A DNA stretch of 64,000 bases from an uncultured Pseudomonadota bacterium (GCA_949295025.1 CASFJK010000001.1:212958-276957), one strand, 5' to 3'; positions 1 to 9,261 are shown, counted from the stretch's first letter. Translations and numbers: made by a program. Notes: generated from the letters alone by a model not told the origin.

Positions 1-627
1 AATTTTTTTGAATTCGGGACGATGACGGTCAACGCAAGAACAATCAGATAAGCTGAAAGCTACTTTGCGACCATGTTTGTGAGCCAATTTGCAAGCTTTT
101 ATCATAGCTTTTTGTGCGCTGTATGTATCCCATAAATAACCTTCCAAATAGATGATTTTTGCAGCTTTAATGATGTTTTCATCAATGTCGGCAGTGGAAA
201 GTTTTTTTGCGGCTCCAAGGTAGGTGAACATGCTGCGTTCAGCATCGGGAGTAACCAAAACAATACTACGTCCGGTCATTGGTCCTTCGTTTAAAGAAGG
301 CGTGTCAAAATCAACCCCGGCAGCACCAATATCTCTTTTGAAGAGTTGGCCTAATTCATCATCATGGACTTTGCCGATGAATGCCGGAGAGCCACCTAAT
401 GATGCCAAACAAGCAACAGTATTGGCTGCCGAACCACCACAAATTTCTCTTTCAGGAATCAAATCTTGATAGATTTTGCCGGCATCTTTGGCCTCAACCA
501 AAGTCATTCCGCCTTTAACCAATTGGCGTTCGCTTAAAAAGCCTTCACCAACTTTTGCTAAAACATCAACAATGGCATTGCCGATGCCAACAACGTCATA
601 ATATGTGTTATCCGATTTTGTTATCAT
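1..627 (-). CDS. PfkB-family carbohydrate/nucleoside kinase, C-terminus cut by window edge
   Basis: The reverse strand reads 209 codons without a stop from an ATG at 627 to the window edge. The protein starts MITKSDNTYYDVVGIGNAIV, the usual first strand of ribokinase-like folds, and continues with the sugar-binding GGSAANTVACLASLG block at about residues 64-78 and a GKVHDDELG segment. The whole N-terminal half agrees best with the adenosine kinase-like PfkB proteins common in alphaproteobacteria. These phosphorylate a sugar or nucleoside hydroxyl with ATP in the cytoplasm. The catalytic GAGD motif lies in the missing part, so the exact substrate cannot be argued. It is divergent from nothing on its right: the next gene, ferredoxin, is on the same strand with a terminator between. 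Confidence 0.85.
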   Translation of the reverse strand, partial: MITKSDNTYYDVVGIGNAIVDVLAKVGEGFLSERQLVKGGMTLVEAKDAGKIYQDLIPEREICGGSAANTVACLASLGGSPAFIGKVHDDELGQLFKRDIGAAGVDFDTPSLNEGPMTGRSIVLVTPDAERSMFTYLGAAKKLSTADIDENIIKAAKIIYLEGYLWDTYSAQKAMIKACKLAHKHGRKVAFSLSDCSCVDRHRPEFKKI

Positions 628-697
628 TATGAAAAATCCAAATAAATTAAACTTACTTTATTTACTTAATATAGTTTTACGGATTCTGCAAGGCAAA

Positions 698-731
698 ATA
701 AAAGCCCTGACAAAATATGCAGGGCTTTTAT
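698..731 (-). terminator. Rho-independent terminator after ferredoxin gene
   Basis: A 12-bp perfect stem (ATAAAAGCCCTG paired with CAGGGCTTTTAT) closes a 10-nt loop, 18 nt beyond the ferredoxin stop codon. The A/T-rich ends would provide U-rich tails on either strand. It separates the ferredoxin transcript from the kinase gene. Confidence 0.8.
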
Positions 732-748
732 TAAAATTTTTTTGACTA

Positions 749-988
749 TTAGTCTTTAGCAGCAGGCCATTCAGCAGCTTTTTCGGCGTTGAAGTCAATC
801 CATTTTTGATCAGCATCGGCATCGTTGCAGATTGCGCCTTGTGGGCATTCAGAGATGCAAACACCGCAGTCAATGCAGACATCAGGATTTACAACCATTT
901 GAGATTCGCCTTCGTGGAAAGCTTCTACCGGACAAACATCTACGCAAGATCTGCATTTGATGCAGGAATCATTTACTACAGATACCAT
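749..988 (-). CDS. Ferredoxin, two [4Fe-4S] clusters
   Basis: Small acidic electron carrier of 79 residues. It has two cluster motifs, CIKCRSCVDVCP and CIDCGVCISECP, each with the CxxCxxCxxxCP spacing, so two [4Fe-4S] clusters are expected. A longer reading from an ATG at 1003 is possible, but the ATG at 988 is preceded by GGAG nine bases upstream and gives the normal ferredoxin start MVSVVNDSCIKC. The C-terminal tail is acidic and Trp-containing. The gene stands alone with its own terminator, so the redox partner cannot be inferred from neighbours. Confidence 0.9.
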   Translation of the reverse strand: MVSVVNDSCIKCRSCVDVCPVEAFHEGESQMVVNPDVCIDCGVCISECPQGAICNDADADQKWIDFNAEKAAEWPAAKD

Positions 989-1073
989 ATTAAAAAACTC
1001 CATGTAATTACATTAATATCAGAAGTTACTCTAGTCTGATTGAATTTAAAATCAAGCTTTTTTCTTTTTACAG

Positions 1074-1102
1074 CTTGCGAAATATATTTTGACTTCCCAT
1101 AT
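1074..1102 (+). promoter_or_regulatory. Heat-shock (sigma-32-type) promoter of htpG
   Basis: CTTGCGA, 15-bp spacer, CCCATAT. This matches the known enterobacterial sigma-32 pattern (CTTGAAA / CCCCAT-T) well and lies 37 bp before the htpG start. Assignment is by consensus and by the nature of the gene. Confidence 0.6.
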
Positions 1103-1138
1103 ATATCAATAATCAGAAGACTTTGAGGAGTTTATAAA

Positions 1139-2977
1139 ATGTCTGAAAAAATGAATTTTCAAGCTGAAGTCAGCAAACTCTTGGATATTGTGGTCAACTC
1201 GCTTTATTCAGAAAAATATATTTTTTTGCGTGAACTTATTTCAAATGCTAGTGATGCTTGTGATAAGCTCAAATATTTGGTTTTAACAAATCCGGATATT
1301 GCTAAAAGTTCAGGTGAATTTAAAATTAAAATTACTCCAGATGCCAAAGAAAACACATTGATGATTTCTGATAACGGTATTGGTATGAATAGAGATGATT
1401 TGATTAATCATTTGGGAACAATTGCAAAATCGGGTACTGCAGATTTTGTGAATAATGCCAAAGATAATGGTTCCAGCGTTGACTTAATCGGTCAGTTCGG
1501 TGTGGGTTTTTATTCTGCTTTTATGGTTGCTTCTAAGGTAGAAATTGTTACCAAAAAAGCCGGTGAAGACAAAGCTTGGAAATGGACTTCAGACGGTATC
1601 GGCGGATTTGAAATTGAAGAAGCACAAAAAGATGTGAACGGTACCGATATTAAACTTTATTTGAAAGAAGATGATAAAAACTTTACCGATACTATTTATT
1701 TGCGCTACATTATTCGTACATATTCTGACCATATTAACTATCCAATTGTTCTTTGCTTGGGTGAAGCCGGTGAGGAAAATGTGAATACCGGTTCAGCTTT
1801 GTGGGCACGTCATAAAAGTGAAATTACCCAAGAACAATATAAAGAATTTTATCATCATCTTTCGAAAAACTTTGATGAACCGTGGATGACACTTCACTTC
1901 AAAGCAGAAGGAAATATGGAATATACCGGTTTGTTGTATATTCCAAAACAAGCACCATATGATTTGTTTCAACCAGATAAGAAAACAGGCTTAAAACTCT
2001 ATGTTAATAAGGTCTTTATTTCAGATAAAGTTGAAGAGCTTTTGCCTTCTTATTTGCGTTTTGTGGTTGGGGTTATCGACTCCTCGGATTTACCATTGAA
2101 TATTTCTCGAGAAATGTTGCAACAAAGTGCACTTTTGGAAAAAATTCGTCACGGTACGGTTTCAAGAATTTTGAAAGAGCTTAAAAAACGTTCCGAAAAT
2201 TATGATGATTATATGCTTTTTTGGAAAGATTTTGGAATTGCTTTCAAAGAAGGTATTTATGAAGACTTTAATAATCGCGAAGAAATTGCCTCTCTTTCTC
2301 GTTTTATGTCAACGCATGATACTGAAAAATATACTTCGCTTGATGATTATATTTCGCGAATCGCCGATGATAAAAAAGTTATTTACTATATTACCGGTGA
2401 TGATGAAAAAGTTTTGCGTAACAATCCGCAATTGGAAGCTTTCAAAGCCAAAAATATTGAAGTTTTGTTGCTTACCGACCCGATTGATGAATTTTGGACT
2501 CAAACTTTGCAAAATTATAAAGGCTATGCCATCAAACACATCAATCAGGCAGATATAGATTGGAAGTTAGAACGAGACTCTCAAAAAGCAGCAGATGGCG
2601 ATATGCAAAAGTTGATTGATAAGTTGACTGAAATGTTTAAGACCGAAGTAGGCAAAGTGGTTACAACCGATAAATTGACTAAATCTCCGGTTAGCTTGAC
2701 AGTTGAAAATGGTCAAATGTCTATCCATTTGGAGCGTTTGATGCGCAATCATCAGCAACAAACAGCTTTTGCCAGCACGAGAATTCTTGAACTGAATCCG
2801 TATCATCCGTTGATTATCAAGCTTTCTGAAATGGTGGGTGAGAACAAAGATATGGCAAAAGTGGAAGAAGTGGCAAAAATTTTGCTTGACCAAGCTAAAA
2901 TTGCTGAAGGTGAAGCTATTTCAGATCCGTCTTTCTATGCTGAAAAACTTTCAGAATATATTTTGAAAGCTATTTAA
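1139..2977 (+). CDS. htpG: Molecular chaperone HtpG (Hsp90)
   Basis: Full-length bacterial Hsp90 of 612 residues. The N-terminal GHKL ATPase domain shows ELISNASDACDKLKYL with the catalytic Glu, DNGIGM and GQFGVGFYSAFMVA as lid and nucleotide-binding motifs. The middle domain contains the conserved SREMLQQS segment, and a C-terminal dimerisation domain follows. It acts in the cytosol as a dimeric ATP-driven chaperone for folding clients under stress. A GAGGAG ribosome-binding site precedes the ATG, and a sigma-32-like promoter lies just upstream, which fits heat induction. It has no operon partner; the prepilin peptidase gene begins 61 bp after the stop. Confidence 0.98.
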   Translation: MSEKMNFQAEVSKLLDIVVNSLYSEKYIFLRELISNASDACDKLKYLVLTNPDIAKSSGEFKIKITPDAKENTLMISDNGIGMNRDDLINHLGTIAKSGTADFVNNAKDNGSSVDLIGQFGVGFYSAFMVASKVEIVTKKAGEDKAWKWTSDGIGGFEIEEAQKDVNGTDIKLYLKEDDKNFTDTIYLRYIIRTYSDHINYPIVLCLGEAGEENVNTGSALWARHKSEITQEQYKEFYHHLSKNFDEPWMTLHFKAEGNMEYTGLLYIPKQAPYDLFQPDKKTGLKLYVNKVFISDKVEELLPSYLRFVVGVIDSSDLPLNISREMLQQSALLEKIRHGTVSRILKELKKRSENYDDYMLFWKDFGIAFKEGIYEDFNNREEIASLSRFMSTHDTEKYTSLDDYISRIADDKKVIYYITGDDEKVLRNNPQLEAFKAKNIEVLLLTDPIDEFWTQTLQNYKGYAIKHINQADIDWKLERDSQKAADGDMQKLIDKLTEMFKTEVGKVVTTDKLTKSPVSLTVENGQMSIHLERLMRNHQQQTAFASTRILELNPYHPLIIKLSEMVGENKDMAKVEEVAKILLDQAKIAEGEAISDPSFYAEKLSEYILKAI

Positions 2978-3038
2978 TATTAATCAATTTTTATGCTTTT
3001 TAACGTACACTCCTTTATGAATGTAAAGGAGTGTACTT

Positions 3039-3716
3039 ATGTTATATGCTGTTTTAGGTTTTATATTTGGTTGTCTTATTCCTTATTTAGCGCGCCGATT
3101 TGCAAAGTTTATGCCAGCTACATTTGCTTATGCGTTGGTTGAAATTTGTCGTCCCGGTAAAAGACTCTCTGCAGCCAAAAGACAAGATATGCGGTATAAA
3201 AAACTTAAAAATAAATTTTTATGGCACTCTTTTGTTTGCGGTATTGTTACTGCTGTTTTGTCTTTGATGGCATTGCTTCATTTTGGGGAAGCGGCAATAG
3301 GTTGGTATTTGTTCTTTATTTGGTCTTTGCTTTTGATGACAGAGATTGATTATCGCATGTTCTTGTTGCCAGATATTTTAACACTTCCTCTTTTGATTGT
3401 TGGTTTTGTTTATGCTGTTTTTGTTTCCGATTGGACTTTTGCCGCTGATAGTGCGTTGGGGGCTTGTTTTGGATATTTTATGCCGGTTTTTGCCAGTTTG
3501 CTTTTGGTTTGGAAAAACAAAGATATGTTTGGCGGTGGAGATATTAAGTTGCTTGCAGCTCTTGGGGCTTGGTTTGGTCTTGAAAGACTTATTTATACAA
3601 TCTTGCTTTCTGTTGTTGTTTTTGTTTTGCAGTCAATTATTTTGCGGCAGCGTGCCGGTGCTTATGGGCCGGCAGTGGCAATATCCGCAATTGTTATTGC
3701 ATTCTATTTCTTTTAA
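3039..3716 (+). CDS. Type IV prepilin peptidase-like protein (A24 family)
   Basis: Polytopic inner-membrane aspartic protease-like protein of 225 residues. Both A24 catalytic aspartates are present: one in EIDYR near residue 103 and one in GGGDIK near residue 165. In this family they cleave the short leader of prepilins or pseudopilins on the cytoplasmic face. The zinc-binding tetracysteine loop of classical PilD/GspO is absent, as in the shorter CpaA/TadV-type members. No pilin or pilus-assembly gene occurs nearby, so this is an orphan copy in this window and its substrate is unknown. An AAAGGAG ribosome-binding site lies about 10 bp before the start. Confidence 0.8.
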   Translation: MLYAVLGFIFGCLIPYLARRFAKFMPATFAYALVEICRPGKRLSAAKRQDMRYKKLKNKFLWHSFVCGIVTAVLSLMALLHFGEAAIGWYLFFIWSLLLMTEIDYRMFLLPDILTLPLLIVGFVYAVFVSDWTFAADSALGACFGYFMPVFASLLLVWKNKDMFGGGDIKLLAALGAWFGLERLIYTILLSVVVFVLQSIILRQRAGAYGPAVAISAIVIAFYFF

Positions 3717-3754
3717 GATAAAATAAAAAAAATTAAATTTTAAGGACAAAGGTC

Positions 3755-4492
3755 ATGATGTTTGAAAAAGTAAAAAAATTGGTTGAGGAAAAGTTCTTTT
3801 ATAAACAACCAGAAGATAAAAGAAAACTGAACCGTCTTTTAGAAAGTCATAATTTTGACTTGTTTATCATCTCTGTTATTTTGGTAGATGCCTTTGTCTT
3901 AGGGCTTTTGGCTTCTGATGTCTTTGATATTTATTATAGCCATCTGCTATTTTTGCTAGATAGATTGTTTATGGGAATTTTCATTATGGAAATGCTCTTA
4001 AAGATATATGTCTATCGCAAAGCTTTTTTTAAAAATGGTTGGAATGTTTTTGATTTTATTATCGTGGCTGTTTCATCCGTACCATACGCAAGTTCTTTAA
4101 TCGTTTTGAGAACTTTTCGTATATTCAGATTGTTTAAATTTTTGGATCATTTCAAAAGTTTGGACAATTTGGTAGATACTTTTATTAAGTTGTTGCCAAA
4201 CTTTGTATCTCTATTGGCTGTTGAAGCTGTTATCTTTTATTCATTCGCGGTTATCGGTGTGAGCTTATATGGTGATGTATTTAAAGATTTTTCAACACTG
4301 GGGTCAACATTGTTTGTTTTGATGCAAGCATTTACTTTGGATGGTTGGGCAGCATCAATTGCTCGTCCGGTGATGTTGGTTTTTCCTGATGCATGGCTCT
4401 ATTTTACATCATTTATTTTATTATCATTTTTGATTTTGGTTTCTTTTTTGATGAATGCTATAACAACAGTAATGGACCATCTGAAAAAATAG
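3755..4492 (+). CDS. Voltage-gated cation channel (single-domain, bacterial Nav/Cav type)
   Basis: Single-domain six-helix ion channel of 245 residues. Segments S1-S3 lie at about residues 30-110. S4 carries regularly spaced arginines in VLRTFRIFRLFKFL, the voltage sensor. S5, a pore loop and S6 follow. The pore loop reads TLDGWAA where the well-studied bacterial sodium channels read TLESW, so the selectivity Glu is replaced by Asp and the Ser by Gly. Ion preference therefore cannot be assumed. The last residues (HLKK) are very short, without the long C-terminal coiled coil typical of NaChBac relatives. Its transcript ends at a terminator shared with the convergent gene. Confidence 0.88.
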   Translation: MMFEKVKKLVEEKFFYKQPEDKRKLNRLLESHNFDLFIISVILVDAFVLGLLASDVFDIYYSHLLFLLDRLFMGIFIMEMLLKIYVYRKAFFKNGWNVFDFIIVAVSSVPYASSLIVLRTFRIFRLFKFLDHFKSLDNLVDTFIKLLPNFVSLLAVEAVIFYSFAVIGVSLYGDVFKDFSTLGSTLFVLMQAFTLDGWAASIARPVMLVFPDAWLYFTSFILLSFLILVSFLMNAITTVMDHLKK

Positions 4493-4506
4493 GACACTAT
4501 AAAAAA

Positions 4507-4543
4507 GAAAAGGCCTTCTGTTTTTTTGCAGAAGGCTTTTTCT
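4507..4543. terminator. Bidirectional terminator between convergent genes
   Basis: The stem AAAAGGCCTTCTG / CAGAAGGCTTTT, with one G-U pair and an eight-base loop, sits between the ion channel stop and the stop of the opposing gene. It has T-rich flanks on both strands. Confidence 0.8.
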
Positions 4544-5164
4544 TTATAGTTTGATTGTACCGTTTTTACAGAGTTCAATAACTTTCTGTATATCTTCAGG
4601 ATAGAAAATATATTGTGTATACATGAACCAAACTGTAAGTAGCTGACGGTAATGTTCAACAGAAAACTCTGTTTCAACAATCGGATCACTTTCATCATGG
4701 TGTGGAAAGATTTTTCTTAATAAACTGTATTCCAGTTTTTTTAGTTCAGCGAATTTACTTTCATCAAATCCAAGCAGATAAGATCTGTGTTTGGATGCTT
4801 TTTCCATTTCCCGAAAATAGTGTTCAAGTAAAATATCTTTTTCGGGAATGTTGCTTTTTGGTCCAACTTCAGGTTCAATTTTGTAATCTTCTGAGACTTG
4901 TTTGATAATATCTGACAGAACCATGTGGCAAAAAACTTGGAAGTGTTGTTTGTATTTATAGTTTTCATCGGCTCGTAGCATTTGCACTTGAACATGCTCA
5001 TCGCAAACCAAGTCTTCAAATAACTTATAATCAGGATGTTCCTGACCAAACATAACCCCAATGATGCCGAGAAAGTGTTTTTTTGTTTTTTCGGCCATTT
5101 TAATAGAACCGATAATACGCAGGATATCATTCTGCATTTTTTCAATAGCTACTCTATTTTCCAT
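4544..5164 (-). CDS. Hypothetical cytoplasmic protein, 206 aa
   Basis: I do not recognise this protein. It is mostly helical, charged, without signal peptide or membrane segment. It has scattered aromatic residues in the C-terminal third (VWFMYTQYIFYPED) and a histidine/acid cluster FPHHDESD at about residues 156-163 that might bind metal, though this is only a suggestion. It is single-copy here and transcribed divergently from groES, with a long A/T-rich intergenic region of about 170 bp. It begins MENRVAIEKMQNDILRI. Reading frame, base composition and the shared terminator support a real gene. Confidence 0.7.
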   Translation of the reverse strand: MENRVAIEKMQNDILRIIGSIKMAEKTKKHFLGIIGVMFGQEHPDYKLFEDLVCDEHVQVQMLRADENYKYKQHFQVFCHMVLSDIIKQVSEDYKIEPEVGPKSNIPEKDILLEHYFREMEKASKHRSYLLGFDESKFAELKKLEYSLLRKIFPHHDESDPIVETEFSVEHYRQLLTVWFMYTQYIFYPEDIQKVIELCKNGTIKL

Positions 5165-5269
5165 AATTAAAAAAATTAAAATTCATACATAATTATTTTT
5201 TTGAGATTCATAAAATAGATAGTTGTATTTTTATTGTCAAAAACTTTTTTAAATTTTTTTTCTTGTTTG

Positions 5270-5298
5270 CTTGACTTTGCTCTTCTTAATACCTACTT
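5270..5298 (+). promoter_or_regulatory. Candidate heat-shock promoter of groESL
   Basis: CTTGACT, 15-bp spacer, CCTACTT, 37 bp before the groES start. It has the same geometry as the htpG promoter. No CIRCE inverted repeat (TTAGCACTC...GAGTGCTAA) is visible upstream, so HrcA control is not supported. Confidence 0.45.
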
Positions 5299-5335
5299 TC
5301 TGAATCAGAAAAATATATAATCATGGAGAAAAGTT

Positions 5336-5626
5336 ATGGCTATTAAACCGTTACAAGACAGAGTTTTGGTTAAAAGACTCGATGAAAATACTAAAACAGC
5401 CGGCGGAATTATCATTCCGGATACAGCTAAAGAAAAACCAAGTGAAGGTATTGTTGAGGCTGTTGGTCCGGGAATGGTTACTCCTGATGGAAAAACTATT
5501 CCGATGACTGTTAAAGTCGGTGATAAAGTTTTATTCGGCAAATGGTCAGGCACTGAAATCAAAGTTAAATGCGAAGATCGTTTGATTATTAAAGAGCCTG
5601 AAATTTTGGCTATTGTTACAGAATAA
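5336..5626 (+). CDS. groES: Co-chaperonin GroES
   Basis: 96-residue Cpn10. It begins [17 protein letters not shown] and carries the mobile loop [20 protein letters not shown] that docks on GroEL, followed by the [16 protein letters not shown] strand. It forms the heptameric lid of the GroEL folding chamber in the cytosol. A GGAG ribosome-binding site lies before the ATG. groEL follows after 36 bp, forming the standard two-gene operon under the presumed heat-shock promoter. Confidence 0.98.
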   Translation: MAIKPLQDRVLVKRLDENTKTAGGIIIPDTAKEKPSEGIVEAVGPGMVTPDGKTIPMTVKVGDKVLFGKWSGTEIKVKCEDRLIIKEPEILAIVTE

Positions 5627-5644
5627 TTGATTTTGAAGTTTTAA

Positions 5645-7309
<1,665 letters not shown>

Positions 7310-7326
7310 CCAATCGTTCTTGATTA

Positions 7327-7363
7327 AAAAGCCGAAAGTGTTAATATACTTTCGGCTTTTCTT
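7327..7363 (+). terminator. Rho-independent terminator of groESL
   Basis: A perfect 13-bp stem AAAAGCCGAAAGT / ACTTTCGGCTTTT with an 8-nt loop is followed by CTTTT. It sits immediately before the ribosome-binding site of the next gene. Confidence 0.85.
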
Positions 7364-7374
7364 TTAGGAGAAAT

Positions 7375-7878
7375 ATGATGACAGATATGGTCAGTTTGGA
7401 GACCTTGAATAAACTTTTAGAAGAAGGAAAAATATCTTCAACAGAATATGAGGAACAAAAGAAAATTTTGTTTCGCCGGACTTTGCGCGAATCGGGAGAA
7501 AGAGAAAATCCCAAAAGTGGAATAATCTATATATTGTTGGCTTTCTTTCTTGGAACTCTTGGGGTGCACAATCTTTATGCCGGTTTTTGGAAAAAAGGTT
7601 TAATACAATTGTTTTTGACCCTGATGGCACCAATGTTTTTATTTTTACCCTTGATTGTTACTTCATTGTGGGCATTGGCTGAGCTTTTGTTTAAGCGTAA
7701 ATCAGCTGATGGGCATATAATGTCAGGAAATCGCAAGTTGATTTGGTGTTTGCGTTTGTTTGCAATAGTTATTTTTATATCAACTGTGCTTTCGGCAAAC
7801 TATGTCGATGTAACAATGCCTACGACCAGCGTAAGCGAAGAAGATTTATCTGCTATTTCTGAGATTGTGAATTCTTAG
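7375..7878 (+). CDS. TM2-domain membrane protein
   Basis: 167 residues. An N-terminal soluble segment with the short SHOCT-like pattern LNKLLEEGKISSTEYEEQKK is followed by a TM2 domain (two membrane helices linked by GTLGVHNLYAGFWKKGLIQL) and a further C-terminal hydrophobic helix. TM2 proteins are small inner-membrane proteins of unclear role; the HNLYAG turn is the family signature. AGGAG lies six bases before tandem ATG codons (7375/7378). The 3' end overlaps the end of the convergent glycosyltransferase by 26 bp. Confidence 0.8.
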   Translation: MMTDMVSLETLNKLLEEGKISSTEYEEQKKILFRRTLRESGERENPKSGIIYILLAFFLGTLGVHNLYAGFWKKGLIQLFLTLMAPMFLFLPLIVTSLWALAELLFKRKSADGHIMSGNRKLIWCLRLFAIVIFISTVLSANYVDVTMPTTSVSEEDLSAISEIVNS

Positions 7879-8638
7879 ATTTTTCTTTTTGGATAAATTC
7901 ATAGTATTTGGCAATTTTTAAAAATCTAAAATTGGCTAATACCAATGCTTGGATGTAGCCCTCCGTTCCAAGCAGGCAATATCTTTTACCAAAGTAATAA
8001 TGCAAAAATTGGCGTGGAAATTCAGTAAAAATACGTAGTTTAGAAATTTTGCGTTTATTCTTAGCTAAGGTTTTGACCAATTCTGAACTATGAATATTAT
8101 ATTTTGCCGTAGCTTGTTCCAAACTCAAAATGCAAAAATGATGAATCTTATTTTTTAATTGTCCGATTTTTTGACCATCATCAACCTTAATACGGTCTTT
8201 GTTCATCAAATCTTCCGGCATATGGGCAAATTGGCGATTGTATAAACGCACAACATTGAAAGTGTGTGTAAAGCGACGTGGTTTTTTATCGTTCGGAAAC
8301 ATGTTGCAGATTTTGAGTTTATAGGCATTAAACTCAGGTGTTGTTTTTTTCCAAGCTTTTAATTCTGCTACCAACTCGTTAGATAAAACTTCATCAGCGT
8401 CAAGCATCAAAACCCAATCATTTGAACATTGCTTTTCAGCAAAGGATTTTTGTTTGCAATAAGTTTCCCAATCATGATGAATGACTTTGGCGCCAAGCTT
8501 TTTTGCAATTTCCGTTGTGTTATCTTTGGAACCACTGTCAACTATAATGATTTCATCGGCAACTTTTTGAGCTTGTTTGATTGTGTTTTCGATTCTGGCT
8601 TCTTCATTCAATGTGATGATATAAACGGAAAGCTGCAT
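7853..8638 (-). CDS. Family 2 glycosyltransferase (WaaE/KdtX-like)
   Basis: 261-residue GT-A fold glycosyltransferase. Nucleotide-sugar binding is indicated by the start MQLSVYIITLNEEARIENTI, by IIVDSGSKDNTTEIAKKLGA, and by the metal-binding LMLDADEV (DxD-like) at about residues 78-85. Length and the C-terminal basic helical tail fit the LPS-core heptose/glucose transferases of the WaaE/KdtX group that work on the cytoplasmic face of the inner membrane. The acceptor is not predictable. It is a solitary gene, convergent with and overlapping the TM2 gene, with a 150-bp A-rich spacer to tRNA-Gly. Confidence 0.88.
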   Translation of the reverse strand: MQLSVYIITLNEEARIENTIKQAQKVADEIIIVDSGSKDNTTEIAKKLGAKVIHHDWETYCKQKSFAEKQCSNDWVLMLDADEVLSNELVAELKAWKKTTPEFNAYKLKICNMFPNDKKPRRFTHTFNVVRLYNRQFAHMPEDLMNKDRIKVDDGQKIGQLKNKIHHFCILSLEQATAKYNIHSSELVKTLAKNKRKISKLRIFTEFPRQFLHYYFGKRYCLLGTEGYIQALVLANFRFLKIAKYYEFIQKEKSKNSQSQK

Positions 8639-8792
8639 TTTTCTTTATCCTTTTGTTAGTTTATTGTAAAAATATGAAAAAAATTTAGGAAAAGCAAGGA
8701 AGATTGTGTCTTTATAAAAAAAAGTGAAAAAAATTAAAAAAAATGCTTGCAATATTTTTTTTATATGGTATTAAATATCTCGTTCTGATGAT

Positions 8793-8867
8793 GCGGGCGT
8801 AGCTCAGGGGTAGAGCGCAACCTTGCCAAGGTTGATGTCGAGGGTTCGAATCCCTTCACCCGCTCCA
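8793..8867 (+). tRNA. tRNA-Gly (anticodon GCC)
   Basis: Complete cloverleaf with encoded CCA: acceptor GCGGGCG/CACCCGC, D arm GCTC/GAGC, anticodon loop TTGCCAA on a CAACC/GGTTG stem, and T loop TTCGAAT on GAGGG/CCCTT. Base 6 and base 67 of the acceptor stem form a C-A mismatch, whereas the second glycine tRNA at 62,945 has a matched T-A there. A promoter-like TTGCAA box lies 41 bp upstream. Confidence 0.95.
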
Positions 8868-8955
8868 ATTTCTAAAGACCTCCACGAAAAGTGTTGAGGT
8901 CTTTTTTTTTATCTTAAGTTTTGTTTATGCGGGTGAAGGGATTGCATCCCTGTCT
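8859..8955 (+). repeat. Direct repeat copy 1: tRNA-Gly 3' end, terminator and inverted tRNA fragment
   Basis: This segment recurs at 9103-9197. The two copies differ only in the length of a T run (nine or seven) and one G/A change. It holds the last nine bases of tRNA-Gly including CCA, the terminator, and at 8929-8943 a 15-base exact reverse complement of the tRNA's own 3' arm (8849-8863). Confidence 0.9.
8874..8910 (+). terminator. Terminator of tRNA-Gly(GCC)
   Basis: Stem AAAGACCTC+CAC / GTG+GAGGTCTTT with loop GAAAA and a two-base bulge, followed by a run of T. The same terminator recurs at 9118-9152 in the second repeat copy. Confidence 0.85.
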
Positions 8956-9102
8956 GGCTAGTAAGTTCGCTTTAGCTCACTAACAGCGCTACGGTCACTT
9001 AATTTGTAACGCTTTGTCGGCGAGGCTGTCGCTTGCCTTAAAGCTAACAAATTTTCGCCTGTCGTTAGAAAATCCTCCGCCGGAGAATTTTCTTTCCTTC
9101 AG
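8953..9102 (+). repeat. tRNA-associated dispersed repeat, copy A (~150 bp)
   Basis: A non-coding block running from TCTGGCTAGTAAG to CTTTCCTTCAG. A homologous block (49,634-49,781), identical at roughly three quarters of positions by eye, lies behind tRNA-Arg(CCG). Both are CG-richer than their surroundings and both end in a hairpin (here AAAATCCTCCG / CGGAGAATTTT). Copy A lies exactly between two copies of the tRNA-Gly end/terminator segment. No open reading frame or start signal is evident in it. Confidence 0.8.
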
Positions 9103-9197
9103 CCCGCTCCAATTTCTAAAGACCTCCACGAAAAGTGTTGAGGTCTTTTTTTATCTTAAGTTTTGTTTATGCGGGTGAAGGGATTACATCCCTGTCT
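9103..9197 (+). repeat. Direct repeat copy 2 of tRNA-Gly 3' end and terminator
   Basis: Second copy of 8859-8955, beginning CCCGCTCC and ending CATCCCTGTCT. Only the last nine bases of tRNA sequence are present, so it is not a functional tRNA. It runs to 64 bp before the true start of the GtrA-like gene. Confidence 0.9.
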
Positions 9198-9261
9198 ATA
9201 TATCAACTTGAAAATATATTCCAAAAGATTATATTTATTGAAGTTGAAGGAGATAAGTACG

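Noticed and set aside
5165-5335. CIRCE/HrcA operator before groES
   Set aside because: Searched for TTAGCACTC and its inverted partner; none present.
5305-5562. Antisense frame over groES
   Set aside because: Shadow of a strongly conserved gene on the other strand.
9163-9261. Upstream extension of the GtrA-like gene
   Set aside because: The extra 33 residues come from repeat DNA and the strong AAGGAG site is in front of 9262.
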